64,000 nucleotides of DNA from Bacteriovorax sp. (GCA_014377485.1 JACMPM010000029.1:37786-101785); one strand, 5' to 3'; positions 35,707 through 44,464 are shown, counted from the stretch's first letter. Numbers and translations are program-made. Notes: generated from the sequence alone by a model not told the origin.

Positions 35707-36230
35707 TTGTTGCCCTTTTTTGTCAAAACAATCGTAACTTCACCTAAATTAATTCCCCATTTTGTCATGTAGGATCTGGCCAGCAATGTATTTTTATCCA
35801 ACAAGTACATCCAGTCTTCAAAATGAACTTTATAGCTTGAATTACCAACAGGAAGATCCAGGTTATAACGAAAGTAAAAAGTATTTCCTGCAGTTTCCCC
35901 AAGGGCCACTCCCAAGACATCACCAGCACTCCCTTCATAAATATTTGCGGAAATTTCATTCAGCTGCCAGACTCTGGTGCTTTTAGTATTATCAGAGTAG
36001 ACAAATTTTTCATCGAGAGTGCCCTTGTTTCCATTCCACGAGGCCAATATATCCACATTAAATCTTTTTATTACTTTCCCTGATCGGTTCTGTACAATAC
36101 CTAATCCTTCTATTTTTCCATTAAAAAATTCACTTAAATTTATTTTAGGAACTTCGTTTTGATATTTACTGGCACTATGATTCGAACACGATATTAAAAT
36201 TAACAAGAAAATAAATACTAATAATTTCAT
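35703..36230 (-). CDS. DUF3833 lipoprotein, copy A
   Basis: 175 residues with a clear lipobox LILISC (Cys15). Mature protein: LSEFFNGKIEGLGIVQNRSG, DILASWNGNKGTLDEKFVYS, and HFEDWMYLLDKNTLLARSYM, the DUF3833 pattern; a beta-barrel lipid-binding role in the envelope has been proposed by context only. Both ends overlap neighbours by ATGA, showing tight coupling within the operon. A second copy (62629-63174) with the same motifs is coupled to an LCAT-like gene. Confidence 0.85.
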   Translation of the reverse strand: MKLLVFIFLLILISCSNHSASKYQNEVPKINLSEFFNGKIEGLGIVQNRSGKVIKRFNVDILASWNGNKGTLDEKFVYSDNTKSTRVWQLNEISANIYEGSAGDVLGVALGETAGNTFYFRYNLDLPVGNSSYKVHFEDWMYLLDKNTLLARSYMTKWGINLGEVTIVLTKKGNK

Positions 36231-36724
36231 AGTTTTCTCCCTAAAAGTTTATCTCTTAAATCAGGATCACTTGTTTTATCTCCTAACCAAATATCCAAAA
36301 AACTTTTTGAAAAACTCAGGTCGACAATTCGACCTAACTCTTTAGTTGAATTAAGATAAAAAGTAATACCTTCGCTAGGAAGAAAACTAGCAAGAATGCG
36401 GTCTCCGGCCTTAACGTCAGGAAAGATTTCTAATAATTTTCCTTTCCATTTACTGACAACACTACTGTCTACTCCAGCATGAACTAATTCCTTCTCACTC
36501 TGCTTGACGATATCTATTCCCTTAAAACTTTTTTTGTATTTAATTTCTAACAATAAAGAATTGGAATATAGATTCTCAGCACTAGGTGCCCATAATTTGA
36601 CTTCATACACATTGAAAAAAAACCATTTGTATTCACCTTCTCCCCGAAGAGGAGGCCGGGATAACTCATTTGAAAAGGAAGAAAAACTTAAACTAAATGC
36701 TATCAATAAATATATTAACTTCAT
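36227..36724 (-). CDS. Chalcone-isomerase-like periplasmic protein
   Basis: 165 residues from the ATG at 36724, which has AGAGG eight bases upstream; a GTG at 36733 overlapping the CFA stop is an alternative. Signal peptide about 1-20 (SFSSFSNE). Motifs GEGEYKWFFFNVYEVKLWAP and AGDRILASFLPSEGITFYLN fit the bacterial CHI-like family (Chalcone_3 type). The fold binds fatty acids in related plant proteins; the bacterial role is not established. It probably supports periplasmic handling of modified lipids in this operon. Confidence 0.82.
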   Translation of the reverse strand: MKLIYLLIAFSLSFSSFSNELSRPPLRGEGEYKWFFFNVYEVKLWAPSAENLYSNSLLLEIKYKKSFKGIDIVKQSEKELVHAGVDSSVVSKWKGKLLEIFPDVKAGDRILASFLPSEGITFYLNSTKELGRIVDLSFSKSFLDIWLGDKTSDPDLRDKLLGRKL

Positions 36725-36729
36725 AAAAT

Positions 36730-37944
36730 TCACCTCTGCCCATTTTTAATTAAATTAAATTGGAATATGCTAATTTTTCCAGCTTCAAATCCCCCCTGGC
36801 AGTATTTTAAATAAAAGTGCCATGTGCGAATAAATTTATCATCAAAACCTAGAGCTTTAACTTTATCCAAAACAGAAGAAAAATTCTCTTCCCACCTTTT
36901 AAGTGTTGTTGCATAATCTTGTCCAAATTCCAAACTTGTATCGTAGTCAAAACCTTGTTTTTGAGCTGCAGTCCTAAAGACTTTAGGCGAAGGTAGCATG
37001 CCTCCAGGAAAAATATATTGTTGAATAAAATCAGATCCTTTTCGATAAGATGAAAAATCACCATCATTAATGGTGATACTTTGAATAATTAATTGACCAC
37101 CAGGCCTTAAGATAGAATTAAGTTTTTTGAAGTACTTTTGCCAGTACTGCTCACCTAAAGCTTCGAACATTTCAATCGAAACGATATGGTCATACTTTCC
37201 GGTAATATCACGATAATCTTTTAGTTCAACTCTCGCCAATTCGTTAAATGGTAATAGGCGCGTTTTAGCAAACTCATATTGCTCATTCGAAATGGTAACA
37301 CCTGTAACCTTCAAGCCTTTCTTTGCAGCATACTCCATAAAACCACCCCACCCACAACCAATTTCGAGGATATGATCTCCTGCTTTAAGATTGAGCCATT
37401 GAAGGATATTTTCATATTTGTTTTCTTGGGCCGATTGCAGTTCTTCATTGTTGATCTTAAAAAGAGCACTTGAATAAGTCATAGAAGGGTCAAGCCAAAG
37501 TTTATAAAAATCATTACCCAGATCGTAGTGTGCATGAACATTCTTTTGACTGCCCTTTTTAGAATTTCTATTTAACAAATGCTTGAATCTATAAAAAAGA
37601 ATTTTAAACAAAGATCCTTTTATGACCCGTTCTAGTTCTTTCTTATTATCGATTCCAAACTTGATGAGCTTATTGATATCGTTGCAATCCCAATGCCCTT
37701 CAATATAAGATTCACCAAGACCGATATCTCCCTTCATAAAGAGGTTTTCACAGAAATACCAGTCGTTTATGCGAACCCTTACTTCCTCTCCCGCCTGCGC
37801 TCCCTGGTAATTAAGGATCACTCCTTCAGGAGTTTCAATTTTGATTGCCCCAAAACTTATATTAGACATCATATCTAAAAAGATCCTTGCCCATTCAGAC
37901 AAGACAATATTGGCTTCATCGAAAGTTCTATTCATTGTGTTCAT
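36730..37944 (-). CDS. CFA-type SAM-dependent methyltransferase
   Basis: 404 residues of the cyclopropane-fatty-acyl-phospholipid synthase family: YDLGNDFYKLWLDPSMTYSS, the SAM-binding HILEIGCGWGGFMEYAA, VTGVTISNEQYEFA, SIEMFEALGEQYW, and QQYIFPGGMLPSP. The enzyme methylates or cyclopropanates unsaturated acyl chains of membrane phospholipids. In this gene context (DUF1365, FAD protein) relatives take part in singlet-oxygen responses and furan-type fatty-acid formation in Rhodobacter; which product is made here is open. Start at 37944 is supported by AGGGAG seven bases upstream and overlaps the DUF1365 gene by 17 bp. Confidence 0.9.
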   Translation of the reverse strand: MNTMNRTFDEANIVLSEWARIFLDMMSNISFGAIKIETPEGVILNYQGAQAGEEVRVRINDWYFCENLFMKGDIGLGESYIEGHWDCNDINKLIKFGIDNKKELERVIKGSLFKILFYRFKHLLNRNSKKGSQKNVHAHYDLGNDFYKLWLDPSMTYSSALFKINNEELQSAQENKYENILQWLNLKAGDHILEIGCGWGGFMEYAAKKGLKVTGVTISNEQYEFAKTRLLPFNELARVELKDYRDITGKYDHIVSIEMFEALGEQYWQKYFKKLNSILRPGGQLIIQSITINDGDFSSYRKGSDFIQQYIFPGGMLPSPKVFRTAAQKQGFDYDTSLEFGQDYATTLKRWEENFSSVLDKVKALGFDDKFIRTWHFYLKYCQGGFEAGKISIFQFNLIKNGQR

Positions 37945-38668
37945 ATGTTAACTCCCTACTAATTTTTTTTGGCTTAGGATAAAATTTATTCTTTTTAATA
38001 AAGAGTCTCAGCGCCTGATAATGGATAAGCAAAACTATAAAAATTGTATAAAATGGATATTGGAAAAAAAGTTTTAACCAGTTTTTGTCGGACCATGGTA
38101 TTTCTTGACCGATTAAGCTTGTGACTAACTGAAGTTTTTGGTCGAAAAAGTAATCAATAGTAACTTTATTTTTGGTAGTGAAATCAAAATGATATTGTCC
38201 CAAAACATCGTAAAAGGGAGAAACGTGAAACTCTTTTTTAAGAGTCTCAACTTGCATTCCAGGTTTCTGAGTCAAAACATAATTATGGGACTCACCAAAA
38301 GTGTTGTTAACTTCGGCAATGACGGCAACTAAAATATCTTTTTCATAGCAAAAACAAAAGCTCACCGGGTTAAAAACATAACCAAGCACTCTTGGAAATG
38401 TTTGTAAAAAAATCTGGCCGTTGAAATTGCTTACGCCCGCTTTCTCCAGCATATCACGGGCCCAACGATCAAGCGATGTTCCATTTTTATACCCATGATC
38501 TTTCTCATAAAACGAAAAAAGATTAAATTTATTCACGCCAAAAATAGCTGACTTAAGCTCATGAATATGATCTAAGGAAAATTTTATATAAAAGCCTGAA
38601 TAGTTAAATTCATTTACGCTGGGTAAAAATCTTTTATGATAAATCTTTGCTTTAAAAAGTGATTTCAT
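37928..38668 (-). CDS. DUF1365 family protein
   Basis: 246 residues: AKIYHKRFLPSVNEFNYSGF at the start, LQTFPRVLGYVFNPVSFCFC in the middle, then NNTFGESHNYVLT and KEFHVSPFYDVLGQYHFDF, all family-typical. A C-terminal hydrophobic segment (about 205-225) may bind the membrane. DUF1365 is almost always found between an FAD oxidoreductase and a CFA-type gene, as here, and is thought to act in acyl-chain modification. ATGA overlap upstream with the FAD gene and 17-bp overlap downstream. Confidence 0.9.
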   Translation of the reverse strand: MKSLFKAKIYHKRFLPSVNEFNYSGFYIKFSLDHIHELKSAIFGVNKFNLFSFYEKDHGYKNGTSLDRWARDMLEKAGVSNFNGQIFLQTFPRVLGYVFNPVSFCFCYEKDILVAVIAEVNNTFGESHNYVLTQKPGMQVETLKKEFHVSPFYDVLGQYHFDFTTKNKVTIDYFFDQKLQLVTSLIGQEIPWSDKNWLKLFFQYPFYTIFIVLLIHYQALRLFIKKNKFYPKPKKISRELTYEHNE

Positions 38669-39951
38669 AAAACCTTTATTAAATCGCTGCTTCTTCCATC
38701 ATCCACCAAAAGTTTTTTAATAACATTCTTGGAACTTAAAATTCCATCCTCATGAAAGCCATATCTCATCCAAGCACCAGAGAAATAAACTCTCTGTTTG
38801 CCTTGAACCTGAATCATTTTTTCCTGTGCTAATATCGCTTCTGTGGAAAAGAGAGGATGTTCGTACTTAATCTCTCTAATTATTTTTGTTTTATCAATTT
38901 CAGTCACTGGATTAAGCGTAACTATCACCGAATTCTCAAATGGCAACGGCTGAAGTTTGTTGATTAAATAACTAACGGAAACTGCTTCGTTAACATCATC
39001 TGTCTTAACCGAGAGATAATTCCATGCGGCCCAGGCAATCTTTTTTTTCGGCAGAACACTTTCATCAAGGTGAACGACCGCGATATTTTTTTGATATTTA
39101 AATTTAGAGAGAAGCTCTTTTGCTTTGGGTCCTACCCCTTTAAATATTTTCAATGAATCTGGCGGATGCGTACACATGATACAATAATCAAAATCTTCTT
39201 TTCGATGACGAGTTACGATGGTGACTTGTTTTTCGTCCGAGACAACTTCTAGCACTGGTTCATTTAAGTACTTTTTGTCGATCGTAGAAAGAGCTTTAAC
39301 AACGTAAGTCACACAACCATTTACAACCGTTTTCCACTCAGGCCGGTCAGAAATCTGCAATAGACCATGATTCATGCAAAATCTTAAGAAGGTATTGGCC
39401 GGAAATTCTAGCATTTCATTGGTTGGAGATGACCATATACAACCGCCCATTGGAAGTAGATACCAACTTTGAAAGTCTTTTGAGTATCCTTTTTCTTTTA
39501 ACATTTCACCGAGAGTTAAAGCAAGTCTTCCTTCGCTTTCTAAAAGATAATTTTTTGAGTTTTTATTAAAATGCAAAACTTCTCTAAGAAATTTATAAAA
39601 TCTTAAATTGAATAGATTTTTATATTGAGCAAAAACAGAGAACAAATTATTTCCGGCCCATATTAAATTATCAGTCTTTCGCATAACACTGAAACTCATT
39701 TCACTTTGATGAGTTTCGATTTTTAGCTCATCGAAAAAATCTATTAAATTGGGGTAAGTTCTATCATTGTGAACTAAAAATCCTGTGTCAATTGGGACTA
39801 TTTTTCCTAAAATTTCTACTTCTATCGTATTAGTATGGCCACCGAAGTAATTTCCAGCTTCAAAGACAGAGACATTATACCCTAACTTATTTAAGTAGTA
39901 GGCAGCAGATGTTCCTGAAATTCCTGAGCCAATAATTGCTACTTTTTTCAT
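38665..39951 (-). CDS. FAD-dependent oxidoreductase of the DUF1365/CFA cluster
   Basis: 428 residues. Dinucleotide-binding start KKVAIIGSGISGTSAAYYLN, then VFEAGNYFGGHTNTIEVEI, DTGFLVHNDRTYPNLIDFF, MGGCIWSSPTNEMLEFPANT, and a C-terminal VYFSGAWMRYGFHEDGILSS, all typical of the NAD/FAD-binding protein paired with DUF1365. Expected to oxidise or desaturate lipid acyl groups at the membrane using FAD. First gene of the 39951-to-33862 operon; its ribosome site is weak. A palindrome about 150 bp upstream may be the operator. Confidence 0.9.
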   Translation of the reverse strand: MKKVAIIGSGISGTSAAYYLNKLGYNVSVFEAGNYFGGHTNTIEVEILGKIVPIDTGFLVHNDRTYPNLIDFFDELKIETHQSEMSFSVMRKTDNLIWAGNNLFSVFAQYKNLFNLRFYKFLREVLHFNKNSKNYLLESEGRLALTLGEMLKEKGYSKDFQSWYLLPMGGCIWSSPTNEMLEFPANTFLRFCMNHGLLQISDRPEWKTVVNGCVTYVVKALSTIDKKYLNEPVLEVVSDEKQVTIVTRHRKEDFDYCIMCTHPPDSLKIFKGVGPKAKELLSKFKYQKNIAVVHLDESVLPKKKIAWAAWNYLSVKTDDVNEAVSVSYLINKLQPLPFENSVIVTLNPVTEIDKTKIIREIKYEHPLFSTEAILAQEKMIQVQGKQRVYFSGAWMRYGFHEDGILSSKNVIKKLLVDDGRSSDLIKVL

Positions 39952-40100
39952 ATTTTATTTCTCACAAGTCCCGTTCAGAGGAAGTAATCCACAAGTGTTT
40001 GGAATTACTGTTATACTTAATGATTTTTACATTGAAAGTCTTAACTAATTTAATTTATCTTTAGCCTTCGATCACCTTATGTCATAAATGCGAGCTGATC

Positions 40101-40116
40101 AATCTTGTCCAAGATT
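40101..40116. promoter_or_regulatory. Candidate operator palindrome upstream of the FAD/CFA operon
   Basis: AATCTTG-TC-CAAGATT, 7-bp perfect arms, flanked on both sides by TGATC(A). On the minus strand a TTGGAC element overlaps it, and TATGAC follows after about 20 bases, a spacing like MerR-regulated promoters. Located about 150 bp before the first gene (39951) in a 311-bp gap that has no other gene. No regulator gene is nearby. Confidence 0.4.
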
Positions 40117-40262
40117 TGGTTATGATCAATAAAAAAATGGAAAAATGATGAAGCAAATTTTTTAGTAAAGAATTGAATTTTTTAAACAAAAACGTGCCTA
40201 GAAGAATTGAGTTATTATATTTAGTTTTCAAGGCCGGAAGAGAATATAGACTTGGTCGTTAA

Positions 40263-41105
40263 TTAAAACGTATCGTAATAGAATGAACATTGCGCTGGAA
40301 GGTTTTTAATCTTATCTAAATAAGCAGATTTAAGTTCAGGCCAACTAGCATCAGCTGTTCCTGCTTTGGCTTCATCAGTAAACCACCAATTGAGATCATC
40401 ACCACAGCCATCTCCCGCTGGAACGGGCTTTTGTGATGCACACAATGGACTGTCGCTTGGGCATTTTAATCGAACATGTATATGATCGTCATGTCCCCAC
40501 CATGCTCTCATTTTATGCTGTTCTTCTGCAGTTAATTTTAGGGATCCAGAATAGATGCATAGTTTCTTTTTAAAACTTGGATTAATAAAAATTCTTTCAA
40601 CGGTTGAATCGTGGGCCATGAATTTGATTAATTTAATTTGATCATCACCTAATTCATCAAACTGTTTCATTTCTTCAGTTTCCAAAACACGAAAAGATGG
40701 CCCATCAATTTTAGTTAGTATCTTAAACCAAACATCGACATCAAGTCCGGTTTGGTGAGAATTATGTCCGGTAATCGTAGGTCCACCACGTGATTGTGAA
40801 AGATCTCCTATAATAATTTTTTTGTTAGAATTGTTAAACTCAATACCCACACGCGTAAGAAGATTAATGAGATCTGGATGTCCCCAATAACGACCTCGTT
40901 TCATTTGCGAGAGCACTAATCCTTTTTCCTTACCAGTGAAAGTCTGAGCACCCTGCAGACACCCCATAGCATATTCGCCTATCGCTTCCGGTTTAGAATC
41001 GGTAGGCAATCTTGCAGATAAACGGGAAGTGAAATCTGGTAAATTATGACTGCAACTCGTCGTTACAAATAAAGATAAAGCTAGGGTAAAGATTCTATAT
41101 GTCAT
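40263..41105 (-). CDS. mepA: Penicillin-insensitive murein endopeptidase
   Basis: 280 residues from the ATG at 41105, giving a hydrophobic signal with a possible lipobox (FVTTSC); an upstream ATG at 41144 would add 13 polar residues. Family M74 motifs are present: LSQMKRGRYWGHPDLINLLT, the zinc site GHNSHQTGLDVDVW and the late RAWWGHDDHIHVRLKCP with its paired Cys. It cuts D-Ala-meso-DAP cross-links in peptidoglycan in the periplasm. Length is close to E. coli MepA. Monocistronic. Confidence 0.92.
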   Translation of the reverse strand: MTYRIFTLALSLFVTTSCSHNLPDFTSRLSARLPTDSKPEAIGEYAMGCLQGAQTFTGKEKGLVLSQMKRGRYWGHPDLINLLTRVGIEFNNSNKKIIIGDLSQSRGGPTITGHNSHQTGLDVDVWFKILTKIDGPSFRVLETEEMKQFDELGDDQIKLIKFMAHDSTVERIFINPSFKKKLCIYSGSLKLTAEEQHKMRAWWGHDDHIHVRLKCPSDSPLCASQKPVPAGDGCGDDLNWWFTDEAKAGTADASWPELKSAYLDKIKNLPAQCSFYYDTF

Positions 41106-41194
41106 TTTTTCAGAACCTTTGTTACTTTCATTTTTTGAGTTCACCGTCCTGCGGATTAATGCCTTGAGAGCATCTCCATCAATCGCTAGCTAAA

Positions 41195-41290
41195 TCAAGG
41201 CTCGTATTTGAGAGTAGATTCATCTTTCATTGGGCAGATCTTCTGCATATCTTTTTTATTCCCGTTATAAGTCTTCAAAAGACTCGATTA
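41195..41290 (-). pseudogene. Possible short coding remnant upstream of mepA
   Basis: A minus-strand frame encodes LLKTYNGNKKDMQKICPMKD and ESTLKYEP before TGA at 41195. It is about 30 codons long with protein-like composition but no ribosome site and no recognised family. Confidence 0.15.
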
Positions 41291-41334
41291 TATTTCAAAA
41301 AAATAATGGTAATTAATCTTATCTTATTTCATTA

Positions 41335-41392
41335 GACTAAAGGATAAATTAGACCACCTTTCTCTCAAAATGCAACTATGATTGCTCCTCTT
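41335..41392 (+). repeat. Dispersed repeat, copy A
   Basis: GACTAAAGGATAAATTAGAC then CACCTTTCTCTCAAAATGCA, sharing most bases with copies near 44591, 47533 and 63664, all on the plus strand and all between genes. It ends around GATTGCTCCTCTTCGAGAT, where copies C and D continue. Confidence 0.6.
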
Positions 41393-41610
41393 CGAGATAT
41401 ATTCACCTTCAGATTAAGAGAAGTCTAATTGACCGTTTACTTTTCCTCTTAATGAAATTTATAATATGATTTTTAACGAAAACGAGAGTAGCATTGGAAG
41501 CATCTTCCAAAATATTACACAAAGGTTAGAGAATAATAAAAAAGTTTTTTACCGGTCTTTTTACATTTATTATTTTTGGATTTACGTGGGAATTAGCAGC
41601 ACGCTTTGGG

Positions 41611-42288
41611 GTGATAAATATTTTTATTCTTCCGGCCCCTTCAAAAATATTTTTAAGTTTTTTTGAAATATTAAAAAGCGGAGAACTTTTCCAAAATATG
41701 ACAGTGAGCCTGCTAAGGGTTGGAATCGGTTTTGGACTAGCGAGCATTATCGCAATTCCTCTGGGGTTTTGTATGGCGCTAAATCTAACCTCTCGAAATT
41801 TCCTTTTTCCATTTTTTAATTTTTTTCGTCCTATTCCTCCAATTGCATGGATGCCCTTAGCGATTCTTTGGTTTGGAATTGGGCATGGACCTGCCGTATT
41901 CTTGACGATGATAGCGGCGCTTTTTACGATTTTATTTAGCACTATGATGGGTGTAGAAGAAATTTCAAAAGAACATCTTAACATAGCTCGTTGTTTTCAA
42001 GCCTCGAAATGGCTTACATTTAAAGAAGTCATTTTCCCTGCATCTTTTCCTTCACTCTTTCATGGACTACGCATGGGGTTTGGGCTTTCCTGGATGGCCG
42101 TTGTTGGAGCAGAAATGATTGCCTCAACTTCTGGACTAGGACATATGATCAATGTCGCTCAAGATTCCCTACGAACAGATATCGTGATTATCGGCATGTT
42201 TACTATTGGTTTCACCGCATATTTTTGTGACTTTATTTTTAAAAAAATAGGTGCTCATTTCATGATCTGGAGAGATTATCGTGCTTAG
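41611..42288 (+). CDS. ABC transporter permease (SsuC/TauC-like), 5' end disrupted
   Basis: 225 residues from the first in-frame start, a GTG at 41611. The family signature (EAA-like loop) is ISKEHLNIARCFQASKWLTF; LGFCMALNLTSR and SWMAVVGAEMIASTSGLGHM are typical of sulfonate/nitrate/taurine permeases. The first membrane helix is missing from this version: upstream, the same frame encodes FFTGLFTFIIFGFTWELAAR with no start codon, while another frame supplies an ATG start at 41466 (MIFNENESSIGS...). The two frames meet at an A6-G-T6 tract (41538-41550). The gene is thus either frameshifted or mis-sequenced. Overlaps the ATPase gene by 8 bp. Confidence 0.82.
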   Translation: MINIFILPAPSKIFLSFFEILKSGELFQNMTVSLLRVGIGFGLASIIAIPLGFCMALNLTSRNFLFPFFNFFRPIPPIAWMPLAILWFGIGHGPAVFLTMIAALFTILFSTMMGVEEISKEHLNIARCFQASKWLTFKEVIFPASFPSLFHGLRMGFGLSWMAVVGAEMIASTSGLGHMINVAQDSLRTDIVIIGMFTIGFTAYFCDFIFKKIGAHFMIWRDYRA

Positions 42289-43036
42289 TTTAAAAAATGT
42301 CTCATTTTCTTATGATCAAAAAGTTATTTTAAAAAATATAAATTTGGAAATAAAATCAGGTGAGATAATCTCACTTCTTGGGCCATCGGGCAGTGGAAAA
42401 TCCACACTTTTAAATCTTATTTCAGGTTTGGCAACTCCATCTTCTGGAGAAATATTTCATAACGATATCCAGGTGCTTGCTCCCTCGCATTCAAGGGTAA
42501 TTATATTTCAAGACCATCAGCTTTTTCCCTGGAAAACAGCTATCGAAAATATCGAATTTGCTCTCAAAGCTCAAAATAAAATTACAAATACGGCCATTAA
42601 TTTTTTAGCGATGGTAAAAATGCAAGACTTTGCTCATCTATATCCTCACCAGCTCTCTGGTGGAATGAAGCAAAGAGTTGGCATAGCCCGAGCTATTGCT
42701 GCTGATCCAGACATTCTATTACTGGATGAACCCTTTGCATCTCTCGATCCATTTATTCGACATGAAATCGCTGGTGAGATAATGTCTTTAGTTAAAGAAT
42801 TAAAGAAAACGGTAATATTAGTGACACACAATATTGAGGAAGCCTTGTTTGTTGGAGAAAAAGTTTGTCTTTTTTCGACCAGACCGGCCACTATTCTTGA
42901 AGAAATGAAAATTGAAATTAAAAAAACTAAGCATTTGATCGACATCAAAAAAGATCCACGTTATTTTGAATATGAATCATATATTTATAAATATTTTTCT
43001 TCACTTAAAGATTTAAAGAGAGAGGAGTCCCTATGA
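42281..43036 (+). CDS. ABC transporter ATP-binding protein (SsuB/TauB-like)
   Basis: 251 residues, GTG start. Walker A LLGPSGSGKSTLLN, Q-loop VIIFQDHQLFPWKTA, signature LSGGMKQRVGIARA, Walker B ILLLDEPFASLD, then VTHNIEEALFVGEKV, as in nitrate/sulfonate/taurine importers. Energises uptake with the permease (8-bp overlap upstream) and the binding protein (4-bp ATGA overlap downstream). Confidence 0.93.
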   Translation: MLSLKNVSFSYDQKVILKNINLEIKSGEIISLLGPSGSGKSTLLNLISGLATPSSGEIFHNDIQVLAPSHSRVIIFQDHQLFPWKTAIENIEFALKAQNKITNTAINFLAMVKMQDFAHLYPHQLSGGMKQRVGIARAIAADPDILLLDEPFASLDPFIRHEIAGEIMSLVKELKKTVILVTHNIEEALFVGEKVCLFSTRPATILEEMKIEIKKTKHLIDIKKDPRYFEYESYIYKYFSSLKDLKREESL

Positions 43037-43971
43037 AAGTTTTAACTCTACTATTTTGCATTTCGTTTATTGGCAATACAATGGCAGAAGTCACATCATA
43101 CAAATTAATTAAACTAAAATTTGCTTATCCAGCTCTTGGTACAGTAATTAGTGCTCAGGTTGGCTTGGTATTAGAAAAAACTGATATCTTCAAAAAGCAT
43201 GGTTTCGATGCGACTGTTAAGGGATTGGGAACTGGCAAGGAACTAAAAACAGCAATATTGGCAGAACAAGCAGATGCCATCTTCACTAGTGAATCTAATT
43301 TTCTTGTTTTACGTGCAAATAAATTTGAAGTACTTGCCATTTCATCTTTGGGCTCGGCCGGTAGACTGGCCTTAGTTGTTAAAAATAATGGCAAAATAAA
43401 TAAACTTGAAGAACTTACTGGAAAAAAAATTGGAGCTCTTTTTGGAACAACGGTACACTTAAGAGCTCTTGAGTGGAAAAATAAAATTGATCCAAAAGGA
43501 ATAGAGCTTATAAACCTGGGTTCTATAGCCGCTCTATCTTCTGCTCTAGAATCTAACTCTGTAGATGCGATTATGATGTGGGATCCGTTTTTAGAGGATG
43601 CCATTCGTAACAAAAAAGTAAAACTTTTGGGAACTTCTGATTTCGATTTAATTGATCTCGTGAGTAAGTCATATGCAAACAAAAACCCCCAGGCCATTGA
43701 AAAATTAAATGCAGCTTTTGTAGACGCTTTTTATTATTTTATCACTCATAAGGAAGAAGTTAATAAATGGTATGCAGAATCTTTAAAAATTTCCCCTGAA
43801 ACTCTAGATGCAGCTTCCAAAATAAATAAAAATTATAACGTGAAAAAAGTAAGTGAAATAAATATAAATATTACGCCAGAGTTGATCGGAAGAATGGATA
43901 TAATTTCAGACTTCTTGTTCAATGAAAAAGTTATTCCTGAAAAACCAGAAATTAAATCATTTCTAAAATAA
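43033..43971 (+). CDS. ABC transporter substrate-binding protein (SsuA/NMT1-like)
   Basis: 312 residues, signal peptide 1-18 (GNTMAE). LKFAYPALGTVISAQVGLVL, then GFDATVKGLGTGKELKTAIL, ADAIFTSESNFLVLRA and SVDAIMMWDPFLEDA are typical of the NMT1/SsuA group, periplasmic receptors for sulfonates, taurine, nitrate or thiamine precursors. The exact ligand cannot be read. Third gene of the importer operon; start overlaps the ATPase stop as ATGA. Confidence 0.9.
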   Translation: MKVLTLLFCISFIGNTMAEVTSYKLIKLKFAYPALGTVISAQVGLVLEKTDIFKKHGFDATVKGLGTGKELKTAILAEQADAIFTSESNFLVLRANKFEVLAISSLGSAGRLALVVKNNGKINKLEELTGKKIGALFGTTVHLRALEWKNKIDPKGIELINLGSIAALSSALESNSVDAIMMWDPFLEDAIRNKKVKLLGTSDFDLIDLVSKSYANKNPQAIEKLNAAFVDAFYYFITHKEEVNKWYAESLKISPETLDAASKINKNYNVKKVSEININITPELIGRMDIISDFLFNEKVIPEKPEIKSFLK

Positions 43972-44013
43972 TATTATTGATAATAACGTCATTTTTAAAG
44001 ACTACCGAATGCA

Positions 44014-44045
44014 TGGTTAGAATATTTGAGATGCCTTGTTTAAAA
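44014..44045 (+). repeat. Partial dispersed repeat (3' part)
   Basis: TGGTTAGAATATTTGAGATG followed by CCTTGTTTAAAA matches the 3' part of copy D (63747-63776: TGGTTAGAATATTTGAGGTG then TTTTATTTAAA) with few changes, downstream of the ABC importer. Confidence 0.5.
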
Positions 44046-44101
44046 GTCTAGAGCATTTGACTCAGCTTTTAATTAGAGTTGAAATATAGATGGTAGACAT
44101 G

Positions 44102-44128
44102 ATGGCCCAAAAAATTTCTTTGGGCCAT
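44102..44128 (-). terminator. Hairpin downstream of the SWIB gene
   Basis: ATGGCCCAAA ... TTTGGGCCAT, 10-bp perfect arms around a 7-base loop, 9 bp after the minus-strand stop at 44138. No long T-run; also fits downstream of the plus-strand importer. Confidence 0.6.
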
Positions 44129-44137
44129 TATGATTTC

Positions 44138-44464
44138 TTATTCGATATTAGCACCAACTACAGATGCTAATTGAAGCATACTGATTGTTTGTCCAAGTTG
44201 AAGACCTGTGAAGTCAGTTAGTTTACCAGAGGATTTACTTGTTACTTTTGTGGCTTTAAAAAGTTTTAAAAGTGTATCATCCGCAACAATGTACTTCCCT
44301 GCACCTTCGGCTTTACCATTCTCAGTTTTTGCTTGAAGTTTATTTTCTTTGATGTACTCCCAAAATTTTTGAGTGATCGCTGTTCTTGGAAGTTCAGCAA
44401 CTCCGCAGAATGCTGCTAAATCTATTTTTAGTTTTACTGGTTTGTTTAATCCGACTTCTGACAT
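44138..44464 (-). CDS. SWIB/MDM2 domain protein
   Basis: 108 residues from the ATG at 44464, placed seven bases after AGGA; an ATG two codons upstream is too close to that site. The SWIB fold signature is visible: LAAFCGVAELPRTAITQKFW, EYIKENKLQ, KYIVADDTLLKLF. Bacterial SWIB proteins of this size are mostly known from Chlamydiae, delta-type proteobacteria and related groups and may bind DNA or nucleoprotein; the function is unsettled. Here LQAKTENGKAEGAGKYI replaces the usual short loop. Single gene with its own terminator. Confidence 0.85.
   Translation of the reverse strand: MSEVGLNKPVKLKIDLAAFCGVAELPRTAITQKFWEYIKENKLQAKTENGKAEGAGKYIVADDTLLKLFKATKVTSKSSGKLTDFTGLQLGQTISMLQLASVVGANIE

Noticed and set aside
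41526..41984. 152-codon minus-strand ORF
   Set aside because: Antisense to the ABC permease; composition is a shadow of the membrane helices.
43155..43697. 180-codon minus-strand ORF
   Set aside because: Fully antisense to the clear SsuA-like gene and without a recognisable domain or ribosome site.
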